Assembly (NCBI GenBank): GCA_004525465.1
Contig: SPCN01000005.1
Span: 1 to 23,240, forward strand
Origin: Chrysiogenales bacterium
GTDB taxonomy: Bacteria > Acidobacteriota > Aminicenantia > UBA2199
Direction of reading: 5' to 3'
Length of the DNA: 23,240 nucleotides
In this document: positions 13,525 through 21,078 of the stretch, piece after piece
Position numbering within the stretch: position 1 is the first letter of the stretch
Layout: every line of letters begins with the position of its first letter
The notes under the pieces: generated by a model
Databases searched by the model: none
What the model was told of the DNA's origin: nothing
Seen by the model: only the letters and a program-made list of their open reading frames with translations
Program-made: the position numbers and the translations under genes

Positions 13525-15348
13525 CTATAAAACGTATTGGTTGATAAAATTGACAAGAAATCTTTCCTTTTCCCGCCTTCTGATTTTATTGACCGCCATA
13601 AAGGCCTCATCGACCTCCTGACCATTGATCGAGCCGGCGATAATAATCCTCAGGTCATTGCCCAGAGTGATGGCCCGGATATTCCCACCCGTAAGCGCAA
13701 AGCTATGATCGCCGCGGGTGTTGGAATTGAACATGATGATCTTTTTTTTAAATTTGAGCTGGCCCAGGCAGTATTCTCCTGTTCCGCCATGAAGGTGCAC
13801 CATATCCAGCGAGACCAGGAGATTGGCCTGCAGGGCCTTCGCCCACAAAGCCTCGGCGGCAACGAAATTATTCAGGAGAAATTTGACCCGGCCCAGCATG
13901 GGCATAGCCAGACTCTCGGCTTTGGAGTTGATCAAAGCGTCGGCCAGGCGGTCGGCGGCGAGGAAGTCGCGCGCTTCCAAAAAACCGCGCAGACGCACTA
14001 ATTCATAGTTCAGGCTGCCCAGCTTGCCATAGCCGACAGTCGTATCCTGCGTGGAGATAGCCTTTTCCTGAGGCTGAACCGTTTCCGAAAGATTCTCTGG
14101 GGATTCAATTTCTTGCGCATACTGGTTCGGCTCTGCCGTCTTGTCTTCCGCGGCTGGTTCGTCGGCAACAAAGTTCTTTCGTTCGCCAACTTCGGTATCC
14201 ACGGTTTCCGCATCTTTATTCTGTGGCGTTTCGTTCGCGACCGTTGCCGCGGCCTCGTTCTCAGTTAGCGCGGCCGTGCCAGCGGCAGCATCCCTGGTCA
14301 AGGTTTCAGAAATCTGCGTCCGGGTTCCATCGGCCGTGCCGCTTTTGCCTTCATCCAGATCGCTTTTGCCGGATAGAAAGATAAACAAAAACACTCCCGC
14401 CACCAACAGGGCCAGGAAGGCGAGAATTTTCAGCGGCATCAACAATAAGCCGCGGCCTTTTTTTTGCAGCGAAACGATCTTCTGGGTCACATCCGGGAAA
14501 GCGGTAAAACCGGCCTGGGTCATGTCGCTGCGGATATTGCGGAGTTCATCGATCATGTCGCGGGCATTCTGGAAACGTTTTTCCACTTTTTTCTGCAGGG
14601 CCATCAGGATGATTTTTTCCAGTTTTATGCCAATCTCCGGATTAAAAATGGAAGGTCGCGGCGGCGGGGTTTCCAAGTGGGCTTTTTGGATCTGGAACTC
14701 GGAGTTGGTTTCCGAATCGAACGGCACCCGGCCGGTGAGCACTTCATAAAAAGTGACGCCCAGGGAATACAGGTCGGTGCGGAAATCGATGTCCTTGCCC
14801 TGGATCTGTTCCGGCGATGTATACCATGGCGTCCCGAGCAGAATCCCGGTTTTGGTCAGCCCCTGGGAGCCGAATATTTTGGCGATGCCGAAATCAGAGA
14901 TTTTTATCTTGCCGTCCTTGCCGATCAAGATGTTCGCCGGTTTGATGTCGCGGTGAATCACGTTGTTGCTGTGAGCGTAACGCAAGCCTTCGGCGATCTG
15001 GATGATAATATCGACGGCTTCGGCCGGGTGGAGTTGTTTTTTCTCCAGCAACAATTCCTTTAAACTTCTGCCCTCAATATATTCCATGGCGATGATGTAA
15101 TCGTTTTCGATTCTGTGAAAACTGAAGATCGTGACGATATGAGGGTGGTTCAGCCGCGCCTGGGTCATGGCTTCGATCTTGAACCGCTCCATCAGCTGCT
15201 GGTTGTCGGCAAACTGCGGGTGAATAACCTTCAAGGCCACTTCACGATTGAGCATGGTGTCCATGGCGAAATAGATGGTGCCCATGCCGCCCCGGCCGAT
15301 CTCGGCCCGGATGAGAAAAGTTCCCAGCTTATCGCCGATCTTGATCAT
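13525..15348 (-). CDS. Transmembrane Hanks-type Ser/Thr protein kinase with novel-looking extracytoplasmic C-terminus
   Basis: This 607-residue receptor-type kinase has a cytoplasmic catalytic domain at ~8-270. It shows GRGGMG (18-23), Lys40 in VALKVI, HRDIKPANIL (132-141), DFG (152-154), a GTPWYTSPEQ activation-segment end (172-181) and Arg258. All catalytic residues are present. A basic stretch and a membrane segment (~301-326) follow. An Ala/Thr/Glu-rich linker (~327-440) is then joined to a ~165-residue C-terminal part. That part holds a TPR-like helix pair (LGRVKFLLNNFVAAEALWAKAL) and a beta-rich section (HLHGGTGEYCLGQLKFKKK; GDHSFALTGGNIRAITLG). The second section has the look of a PH- or GRAM-like fold, although I do not recognise the family. 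No PASTA repeats are present. The start codon overlaps the PP2C stop by ATGA, so the two are coupled. Confidence 0.93.
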   Translation of the reverse strand: MIKIGDKLGTFLIRAEIGRGGMGTIYFAMDTMLNREVALKVIHPQFADNQQLMERFKIEAMTQARLNHPHIVTIFSFHRIENDYIIAMEYIEGRSLKELLLEKKQLHPAEAVDIIIQIAEGLRYAHSNNVIHRDIKPANILIGKDGKIKISDFGIAKIFGSQGLTKTGILLGTPWYTSPEQIQGKDIDFRTDLYSLGVTFYEVLTGRVPFDSETNSEFQIQKAHLETPPPRPSIFNPEIGIKLEKIILMALQKKVEKRFQNARDMIDELRNIRSDMTQAGFTAFPDVTQKIVSLQKKGRGLLLMPLKILAFLALLVAGVFLFIFLSGKSDLDEGKSGTADGTRTQISETLTRDAAAGTAALTENEAAATVANETPQNKDAETVDTEVGERKNFVADEPAAEDKTAEPNQYAQEIESPENLSETVQPQEKAISTQDTTVGYGKLGSLNYELVRLRGFLEARDFLAADRLADALINSKAESLAMPMLGRVKFLLNNFVAAEALWAKALQANLLVSLDMVHLHGGTGEYCLGQLKFKKKIIMFNSNTRGDHSFALTGGNIRAITLGNDLRIIIAGSINGQEVDEAFMAVNKIRRREKERFLVNFINQYVL

Positions 15349-17114
15349 GTGTCACAAACCAGCGAAAAGAATTTGTTGCCGTCGTTGACGATCATTTTCT
15401 GGCCATTTTCCATGTCGACCAATACCTTGATGATGTTGAACTGGTAATTGTTGAAAAAATACTGAAGCTTGACATCCGGTTCGCCGGCACGGATCTCGAC
15501 GCATTGATCCTGGTAATAGCAAACCAGCGCCTGGTCCTTGAGGTATTCCAGCGCCAGGGGCTGGCGCGCTTGCAGGCCAGTGAATTCGCTGATTATTTTA
15601 ATGGTTCCTTTCAGGGAGTAAACCGCGGTACGGTTGCGTTCAGGATCATTGTACAGCATGGTCATCAGGCCGCCAACGTTATTGAAAAACAGCCGCGTCT
15701 TTTCAGAATAGGTCAGCTCCGGGATCGGGAGCGGCATGTTTTCCGGAGTCTGCCATTTTGATATTGCATAATAATGGTTCAGATCATGAAATATGAATAT
15801 GTTCTCATTGATAAAATCAGGCATGATCTGTTGCCGGATATTGGGGATTTCATAAATCGGAATGCCAGAGGAATCGATCCCCTTGGAAAACAGGGAATTG
15901 GCGTCCTGAATGGCAAGTAGTGCTTTTATTGTGCCTTGCTTGAGTAACCTGTAGCCGAGCGCCTTGGTCTGTGTCCTTTTAAGCATATATATCCCGGTGG
16001 CACCGCAAGGGACAACTTGGTTGTCGCCGCCCAAATCGATCGGCTGGAGCGATTGGTTGTCCAGATTAAAAATATAAAGACGATTATTTTTAACCACATG
16101 GAGTTTGTGGCCGCTCAGAAACCTGCAGTCGGCGGCGGTAATCCCCATGTCGTGGAGGATTGAGGAGTCAATCTCGCTGATCATCTGTGTCCTTCTTTTT
16201 TTAGGGCTCTGTTCGGGTTTGATGGCAAGTTCGCTTTCCACTCTGGCGTTGCCGTCGGGAGCGAAAAAAACATACCACAGGCCTGTAAGTATGCCCAACA
16301 TGATCAGTACGGCAATGACGCTGGTCAGCTTGCGTCTCGGTTTGCTCAGGCGGATCGGCTTGGTTTTTTCAAGCATTTCCAGGGAACCGACGCGGATCAC
16401 CTGAACCGTGATATTGTCAGAACCGCCATGGGCGTTGGCCAGCTTGACCATAGCGTTGGCCGCCTCTTCCGGGTAATCGCCCATGGTCACCTTCAGGATG
16501 GTATCATCTACCAGCATATTGCTCAGGCCGTCGGAACAAATGACCAGAGCGTCGCCGTCCTCGAGAATTATGTCATTCATGATTTCCGGAGAAAAAGTTT
16601 CCCGGGCGCCCAACGACATGTAAAGTACATTTTTCTGAGGATGATCGCGGGCCTCTTCGAGGGAGATCCTGCCCTCCTCGACCAATTTTTCAACAAAAGA
16701 GTGATCGGTGGTTATTTTTTTTATCTTGTTCCTGCGGATCAGGTAGATGCGCGAATCTCCGACATGAGCAATGAATGCTTTCATGCCGGCAATGACCACG
16801 GCCGAAAAAGTGGTGCCCATTCCCCTTTTCTCAATATCGGCCGCAGCCTTTTTAAAAACTATGGAATTGGCTTTTCTGACCGCCAGTTCCAGGCAGTGCG
16901 AGATGGAGGTGTTTTTCTTCCTCAGGCTTTTGTAGGTTTCATAAAATGTCTCCGAAGCCAGCTTAGAGGCAACGTCCCCGGCCTGGTGCCCACCCATGCC
17001 GTCAGCCACGATGAACAGAAACTCATTGTCGTTGATTTTTCCATTCAGGAAATAATCCTCGTTGGTGGTGCGAACTTTGCCTATATCGCTCTTGGCAAAA
17101 AAGTGGATATCCAT
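15345..17114 (-). CDS. PP2C-type Ser/Thr phosphatase with membrane segment and large extracytoplasmic C-terminal domain
   Basis: This 589-residue protein has an N-terminal PP2C (PPM) phosphatase of about 243 residues. The metal-binding signatures are all seen: KVRTTNEDYF (13-22), VADGMGGH (36-43), HVGDSRIYL (117-125), ICSDGLSNM (192-200) and GGSDNITV (230-237). The enzyme should reverse the neighbouring kinase's Ser/Thr phosphorylation using Mn or Mg. Unusually for the family, a basic linker and a membrane segment (~263-284) connect it to a ~305-residue C-terminal region outside the cytoplasm. That region shows recurring beta-strand-like stretches (NNRLYIFNLDNQSLQPIDL; TAVYSLKGTIKIIS), as in beta-propeller-like sensors. 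Bacterial partner phosphatases are mostly soluble, so this one looks like a receptor. The start has only a weak GGTGA upstream and follows a possible small leader ORF. Confidence 0.92.
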   Translation of the reverse strand: MDIHFFAKSDIGKVRTTNEDYFLNGKINDNEFLFIVADGMGGHQAGDVASKLASETFYETYKSLRKKNTSISHCLELAVRKANSIVFKKAAADIEKRGMGTTFSAVVIAGMKAFIAHVGDSRIYLIRRNKIKKITTDHSFVEKLVEEGRISLEEARDHPQKNVLYMSLGARETFSPEIMNDIILEDGDALVICSDGLSNMLVDDTILKVTMGDYPEEAANAMVKLANAHGGSDNITVQVIRVGSLEMLEKTKPIRLSKPRRKLTSVIAVLIMLGILTGLWYVFFAPDGNARVESELAIKPEQSPKKRRTQMISEIDSSILHDMGITAADCRFLSGHKLHVVKNNRLYIFNLDNQSLQPIDLGGDNQVVPCGATGIYMLKRTQTKALGYRLLKQGTIKALLAIQDANSLFSKGIDSSGIPIYEIPNIRQQIMPDFINENIFIFHDLNHYYAISKWQTPENMPLPIPELTYSEKTRLFFNNVGGLMTMLYNDPERNRTAVYSLKGTIKIISEFTGLQARQPLALEYLKDQALVCYYQDQCVEIRAGEPDVKLQYFFNNYQFNIIKVLVDMENGQKMIVNDGNKFFSLVCDT

Positions 17115-17124
17115 TTTTATTTGT

Positions 17125-17223
17125 TCACCATTGATTGCGATCGCCTTTTTTTTGCGCCGTGACGCTCATACCGTTTCTCCCTCGATTTTGCAGCAACCTG
17201 GCCGCCAGAGCGAAAAAAATCAT
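17125..17223 (-). CDS. Possible 32-codon leader ORF upstream of the PP2C gene
   Basis: The reading frame MIFFALAARLLQNRGRNGMS... ends ...GDRNQW, followed by TGA at 17127-17125. GGAGG with 6-nt spacing precedes ATG 17223, a better ribosome site than that of the PP2C gene. The stop codon lies within the GGTGA that would serve the PP2C start, 10 nt before it. A second in-frame ATG (17169-17167) also has a GGGAG upstream. The ORF could be a translated leader that couples to or gates PP2C synthesis, or a chance frame. No similarity is recognised. Confidence 0.35.
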   Translation of the reverse strand: MIFFALAARLLQNRGRNGMSVTAQKKGDRNQW

Positions 17224-17241
17224 CGCCTGCCTCCGTTTTTT

Positions 17242-17270
17242 CTATTAACACAACGATTTTTTTTTGTCAA
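17242..17270 (-). promoter_or_regulatory. Candidate promoter for the PP2C-kinase-FHA-thioredoxin operon
   Basis: Read on the minus strand, a perfect TTGACA (17270-17265) is followed after 17 bp by a poor TAATAG (17247-17242). The spacer begins with an A-run of eight. The leader ORF begins about 19 nt after the -10 element. It is the only promoter-like signal in the 187 bp between the glycosyltransferase gene end and the PP2C gene. Confidence 0.4.
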
Positions 17271-17301
17271 TCGCGTCAATAATGAAAGTGCCGCCAATAG
17301 T

Positions 17302-18474
17302 TCAGGTCCTGGCGGTCACGGAAACGGGAACGGCTTTGGCCACCGCTTCGGCCACCAATTCCAGGTAACGTTCACGGGTGTAGTGTTTCAGGCAGTGTTC
17401 CCGAGCCTGGCCGGCAACTTTGCGCCCCTGCGGACCTGCAGCCAAGTCGATCCCGGCGGCAAAGGGCCCGGGGGCGGGGGCAGCCAAAATGGCCAGGTCG
17501 GGAGTAACGGTTTGCGTGTGGGTAGGCAGGTCGGTAGCCACGACCGGCACTCCACTGGCCAGGTAGGAATAGATCTTCAGCGGAATGTTGGTGCCCAGGG
17601 TACGCGGGGAGACAAGAATGTCAGCCGTTTGCAAGTAATAAGGAATTTCGGCGGCGGATTTCTGTCCCAGCAACAGCACCCGTTTGGCCAATCCAAGGGC
17701 CTGCAAGCGGCAACCCAACTCCTCCACCTGGTGTGCCTTGCCCCCGATCAGCACCAGGCGGAAATCGTCGCTCAGAAAATTTAAACTGTCGAGCAACAGG
17801 GGAATGCCCTGGTAAGGCTCCAGGGTGCCCGTATACATGATGATCTTTTTCCCGTCGGGGTTCACCTCTCTTTTCAAGCGCAGCAGTTTTTCCGGGTCGC
17901 GGGCCGCTGGACGGTCATCCATGAAGTTTTCGATCATGGTCAACTTGGTCGCGGCGGTGATGCCGGCGGCGTGGTCATACAAGGCACGGCAGATCACAAT
18001 GACCGCGGCGGCGTTTTTCAGAGAGATGTTTTCGATGATCCTGAACAGACGAATCACAATTCTCGAGCGCGTGAACTGGAAATTATCCATCTGCTGGACC
18101 AGCGAGGAATGCATGTCGTACAAATGGGGAATCCCGGTCAGCTTCTGGCAGGTGACGCCCATGATGTTTCCTTCCTCATGGGTGTGGATCAGGTCGTATT
18201 TCCCGACAAAGAGCCGGCGCAGCACTTTTAAAAACAGAAAAAAATCCAGGATCAGCTTGGCTGCGGACGGCCCGGTTTTTACCGCCCTGATCCAGGGCGG
18301 GCGCCAGCAGCGGAAAATCCGCAGCCCGGGAATTTCCTTGTCCTGGCCGAATGGATAGGTGACCAAGTCAACGGTATGGCCCAGGGCGGCCAGGGCTTTA
18401 ATGCGGAAATATTCGGAAAACGGTGTTCCCCGCGGTTCAAAAAAGGGTTCGGGGGCGATCATCAATATTTTCAT
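17302..18474 (-). CDS. Glycosyltransferase family 4 (GT-B fold)
   Basis: This 390-residue cytoplasmic or membrane-associated transferase has the GT4 organisation. The N-terminal acceptor domain starts KILMIAPEPFFEPRGTPFSE with a Gly-rich loop. HTHEEGNIMGV and IPHLYDMHSSL lie in the middle. The C-terminal nucleotide-sugar domain has MYTGTLEPYQGIPLLLDSL and the donor-binding GTNIPLKIYSYLASGVPVVATD, where the usual second Glu of the EX7E motif region is replaced by a KIYSY variant. A TTG at 18480 is also in frame, but ATG 18474 with AGGG upstream gives the standard start. It overlaps the GT2 gene by 38 bp, implying joint translation and a shared pathway such as surface polysaccharide or glycolipid synthesis. 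Donor and acceptor sugars are unknown. Confidence 0.9.
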   Translation of the reverse strand: MKILMIAPEPFFEPRGTPFSEYFRIKALAALGHTVDLVTYPFGQDKEIPGLRIFRCWRPPWIRAVKTGPSAAKLILDFFLFLKVLRRLFVGKYDLIHTHEEGNIMGVTCQKLTGIPHLYDMHSSLVQQMDNFQFTRSRIVIRLFRIIENISLKNAAAVIVICRALYDHAAGITAATKLTMIENFMDDRPAARDPEKLLRLKREVNPDGKKIIMYTGTLEPYQGIPLLLDSLNFLSDDFRLVLIGGKAHQVEELGCRLQALGLAKRVLLLGQKSAAEIPYYLQTADILVSPRTLGTNIPLKIYSYLASGVPVVATDLPTHTQTVTPDLAILAAPAPGPFAAGIDLAAGPQGRKVAGQAREHCLKHYTRERYLELVAEAVAKAVPVSVTART

Positions 18475-19426
18475 TTTCAAACCCTATGAATTCGCGGATG
18501 GAATATTCGTTTTTGTCCAAACCCTCATGGTAAATGCGCGAGAGCATCTCGGCCAGCAGCCCCAGTGAAATGGCTTGAAAGCCCAGGAATACCATCAACA
18601 AGGTGAAGAACAGCAAAGGCCGGCCGGCTATGCCCTGGTTCAGAACGAACTTGGTATAGGTAAGGTAAGCGCCGCTGACCATTCCGGCCAGGATCATCAG
18701 CAAGCCGGCGCCACCGAAGATCTGCAGGGGGCGGTGCGAATAAGCCAGAAGAAATTTTATGGAGATCAGGTCGAGCACCACCCGGAAGGTCCGGCCCAGG
18801 CCATACTTGGACTTGCCGAACTTGCGCTGGCGGTGGTTGACGATGATCTCGGTCGACTTGATGCCCATGCGCGAGGCGATGGCCGGGATGTAGCGGTGCA
18901 TCTCTCCGTAAAGTTTCATATTCTTGACCACATCGCTGCGGAAGCCGCGCAAAGTGCAGCCGTAATCGTGCAGCTTGATGCCGGTGATCCAGGAGATGAG
19001 CTTGTTGCCGAAAAAAGATGGCACCCTACGGGTCAGCCACTTGTCATGGCGGTCGCGGCGCCAGCCATTGACGATGTCGAAACCCTCGCTCACCTTGTCC
19101 ACCAGAAGGGGGATATCGGCCGGGTCGTTCTGCAGGTCGGCGTCCATGGCCACGACCACCTCACCGCTGGAGTATTTGAAGCCGGCGGAAATAGCGGCGC
19201 TCTGCCCGAAATTCTTACGGAATTTGATGATCTTGACCCGCGGGTCGCCGGCGCGGATATTTTTTAATTCGGCCAGGGAATGGTCGGAACTTCCGTCATC
19301 GATAAATATGATCTCATAATCCTCACCCCGGTCCTTGACCGCGGCAGCGATCTCGCCATGAAGAATGGCGACGTTTTCAGCTTCGTCGAAGACCGGGATG
19401 ACTATGGACGCAAGCTTTTTTTTCAT
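18437..19426 (-). CDS. Glycosyltransferase family 2, polyprenyl-phosphate-sugar synthase type (DPM1/GtrB-like)
   Basis: This 329-residue enzyme has a GT-A domain (1-~230) and two membrane segments (~235-255 and ~270-294). The motifs are SIVIPVFDEAENV (7-19), IDDGSSDHS (42-50), MDADLQNDPADI (94-105, with the metal-binding DAD) and KFGKSKYG (202-209). This architecture is that of GtrB/ArnC-like enzymes, which load a sugar from a nucleotide donor onto undecaprenyl phosphate at the cytoplasmic face. The start has AGGG about 4 nt upstream. The gene overlaps the following GT4 gene. Together they suggest lipid-linked sugar synthesis followed by further transfer, but no flippase or polymerase is visible here. 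Confidence 0.93.
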   Translation of the reverse strand: MKKKLASIVIPVFDEAENVAILHGEIAAAVKDRGEDYEIIFIDDGSSDHSLAELKNIRAGDPRVKIIKFRKNFGQSAAISAGFKYSSGEVVVAMDADLQNDPADIPLLVDKVSEGFDIVNGWRRDRHDKWLTRRVPSFFGNKLISWITGIKLHDYGCTLRGFRSDVVKNMKLYGEMHRYIPAIASRMGIKSTEIIVNHRQRKFGKSKYGLGRTFRVVLDLISIKFLLAYSHRPLQIFGGAGLLMILAGMVSGAYLTYTKFVLNQGIAGRPLLFFTLLMVFLGFQAISLGLLAEMLSRIYHEGLDKNEYSIREFIGFENENIDDRPRTLF

Positions 19427-19476
19427 TGAACCCTTTTAGCATAACTGGAAAAATATTACAAGGCGCAGAACATAAT

Positions 19477-19572
19477 AGAGGTAGAGGGATAGAGAGGTAG
19501 AGAGGTAAGTGCTAACCAGAAATATTTCATCGATTTCTTGTTCACTTTACCTCTTTACCCCTTTACCTCATT
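19477..19572. repeat. Inverted pair of degenerate 8-nt tandem repeats (AGAGGTAG / CTCTTTAC)
   Basis: This lies in the 322-bp divergent spacer (19427-19748). The left arm (about 19477-19511) runs in octamers AGAGGTAG, AGGGATAG, AGAGGTAG and AGAGGTAA. The right arm (19543-19574) runs CACTTTAC, CTCTTTAC, CCCTTTAC and CTCATTAC. The arms are imperfectly complementary around a 31-nt centre. The structure is the same as at 12308-12442 with a different unit. The rest of the spacer holds the helicase promoter and leader. Confidence 0.7.
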
Positions 19573-19603
19573 ACTTCTAATATGCTAGCTTATGGCCCTT
19601 CTA

Positions 19604-19632
19604 TTGACAAAACTGCCGTTTTGCGTTATGCT
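19604..19632 (+). promoter_or_regulatory. Candidate promoter with long leader for the DEAD-box helicase gene
   Basis: TTGACA (19604-19609), a 17-bp spacer and TATGCT (19627-19632) form a good sigma70-like promoter. Transcription would begin near 19640, leaving an untranslated leader of about 110 nt before ATG 19749. Long 5' leaders are common on cold-shock and RNA-helicase genes and may be regulatory, though I see no known riboswitch or cold-box motif. Confidence 0.6.
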
Positions 19633-19748
19633 TTTTTATTAAGAGATTAGGGCTTTGCAACAAACAGACCGAATAGAGTTTATCTTCAGTCTCCCGAGCA
19701 TGATTCCCAACCGCTTAATCAATCAAAAAGAAAAGAGGATTTTGACAA

Positions 19749-21038
19749 ATGAATTTTGAACAGTTACAACTCAGCCCCCAGTTGCTGCGGGGCATTGCCG
19801 ACATGGGTTTTACGGAATTGACCCCGGTCCAGGAAAAGACCCTGGACATCACCCTGGCGGGCCGCGACGTGGCCGTGCAGTCGCAGACCGGCACCGGCAA
19901 GACCGCCGCTTTCCTGATCACCATTTTCCAGCGCCAACAAGCCGTGGCCGCCGCCTGGCGCAAGGCGCTGATCATCGCGCCCACCCGCGAGCTGGCCGTG
20001 CAGATCGAGGCCGAGGCCAAGCTCATAGGCCGCCACCTTAATCTGAAAGTGGGCAGTTTCTACGGCGGCGTGGGCTACAACCGCCAGGAGGCGCTGCTGA
20101 AACGGGGCGTGGACATCATGGTCGGCACTCCGGGCCGCCTGCTCGACCTGGAGCAGAAAGGCACGCTGAGCATGCGCAATGTCGGTTTTTTGGTCATCGA
20201 TGAAGCCGACCGCCTTTTCGACATGGGCTTTTTGCCCGACATCCGCAAAATCCTGCGCCGGGTTTCGGCCATGCAATACCGGCAGACCATGCTGTTCAGC
20301 GCCACCCTTTCGGCACCGGCGCTGCAGATCGCCCGTGAATACATGAACCAACCGGAAAAGATATCGGTCACCCCGGAAAACATGACCGTGGACACGATCA
20401 CCCAGGAACTCTACCACGTTGGCAGCCGCGAAAAGATCAACCTGCTGCTGGGCATACTGAAGCGGGACAATCCCAGGAGCGTGCTTTTCTTCACCAACAT
20501 GAAGTGCGACGCCGAGCGCTTGAGCCGTCGCCTGGAACTCAACGGCTTCCCCAACGAGTTCCTGACCGGCGACCTGGCTCAGAGCCGGCGCCTGCGCATC
20601 ATTGACGATTTCAAGTCAGGGAAAGTGCTTTTCATGGTGGCCACCGACGTGGCCGGCCGCGGTTTGCACATCGAGGGCCTGGACATGGTGGTCAACTACG
20701 ACCTGCCCGGCGAGAGTGAGAACTACGTGCACCGCATCGGCCGCACCGCCCGCGCCGGCAAAAGCGGCAAGGCCGTGACCCTGGCCTGCGAAAAATACAT
20801 CGCCAACCTCGAAGGGATCGAGAAACTGATCAACGCCAAGATTCCGGTCGTGTTCCCCGAGGATGACATGTTTCTGCGCGACATGAGCCGCGGCCATATC
20901 TTCAAGCCCAGGTCCGGCGCCCCGGCCAGCCGCCCACGCAGCGGCCAGCAGCGGACCTCCCAGCAGCGAAGCGGACGGCCGCGGACCGGCAGCAGGCCCA
21001 GGAATCACTCCCGCTCCGAAAACCGCAAATCGTATTAG
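19749..21038 (+). CDS. DEAD-box ATP-dependent RNA helicase
   Basis: This 429-residue cytoplasmic RNA unwinding enzyme is of the RhlE/RhlB/CsdA group. The helicase core is complete: Q motif near Gln28 after TELTPVQ, QTGTGKT (46-52), PTRELA (78-83), TPGRLLD (127-133), DEAD (151-154), SAT (184-186), ATDVAGRG (298-305) and HRIGRTARAG (328-337). The C-terminal ~45 residues are a disordered, Arg/Ser/Gln-rich tail (PRSGQQRTSQQRSGRPRTGS) expected to bind RNA non-specifically, as in RhlE-like proteins. AGAGGA lies ~10 nt before ATG. The EttA gene follows after 40 bp on the same strand, so both may form a translation/RNA-metabolism operon. The exact paralogue group cannot be set without a tree. Confidence 0.96.
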   Translation: MNFEQLQLSPQLLRGIADMGFTELTPVQEKTLDITLAGRDVAVQSQTGTGKTAAFLITIFQRQQAVAAAWRKALIIAPTRELAVQIEAEAKLIGRHLNLKVGSFYGGVGYNRQEALLKRGVDIMVGTPGRLLDLEQKGTLSMRNVGFLVIDEADRLFDMGFLPDIRKILRRVSAMQYRQTMLFSATLSAPALQIAREYMNQPEKISVTPENMTVDTITQELYHVGSREKINLLLGILKRDNPRSVLFFTNMKCDAERLSRRLELNGFPNEFLTGDLAQSRRLRIIDDFKSGKVLFMVATDVAGRGLHIEGLDMVVNYDLPGESENYVHRIGRTARAGKSGKAVTLACEKYIANLEGIEKLINAKIPVVFPEDDMFLRDMSRGHIFKPRSGAPASRPRSGQQRTSQQRSGRPRTGSRPRNHSRSENRKSY

Positions 21039-21078
21039 CATCCTAAAAGATAATATTCAGGCAAAGTGAGAGGCAAAA

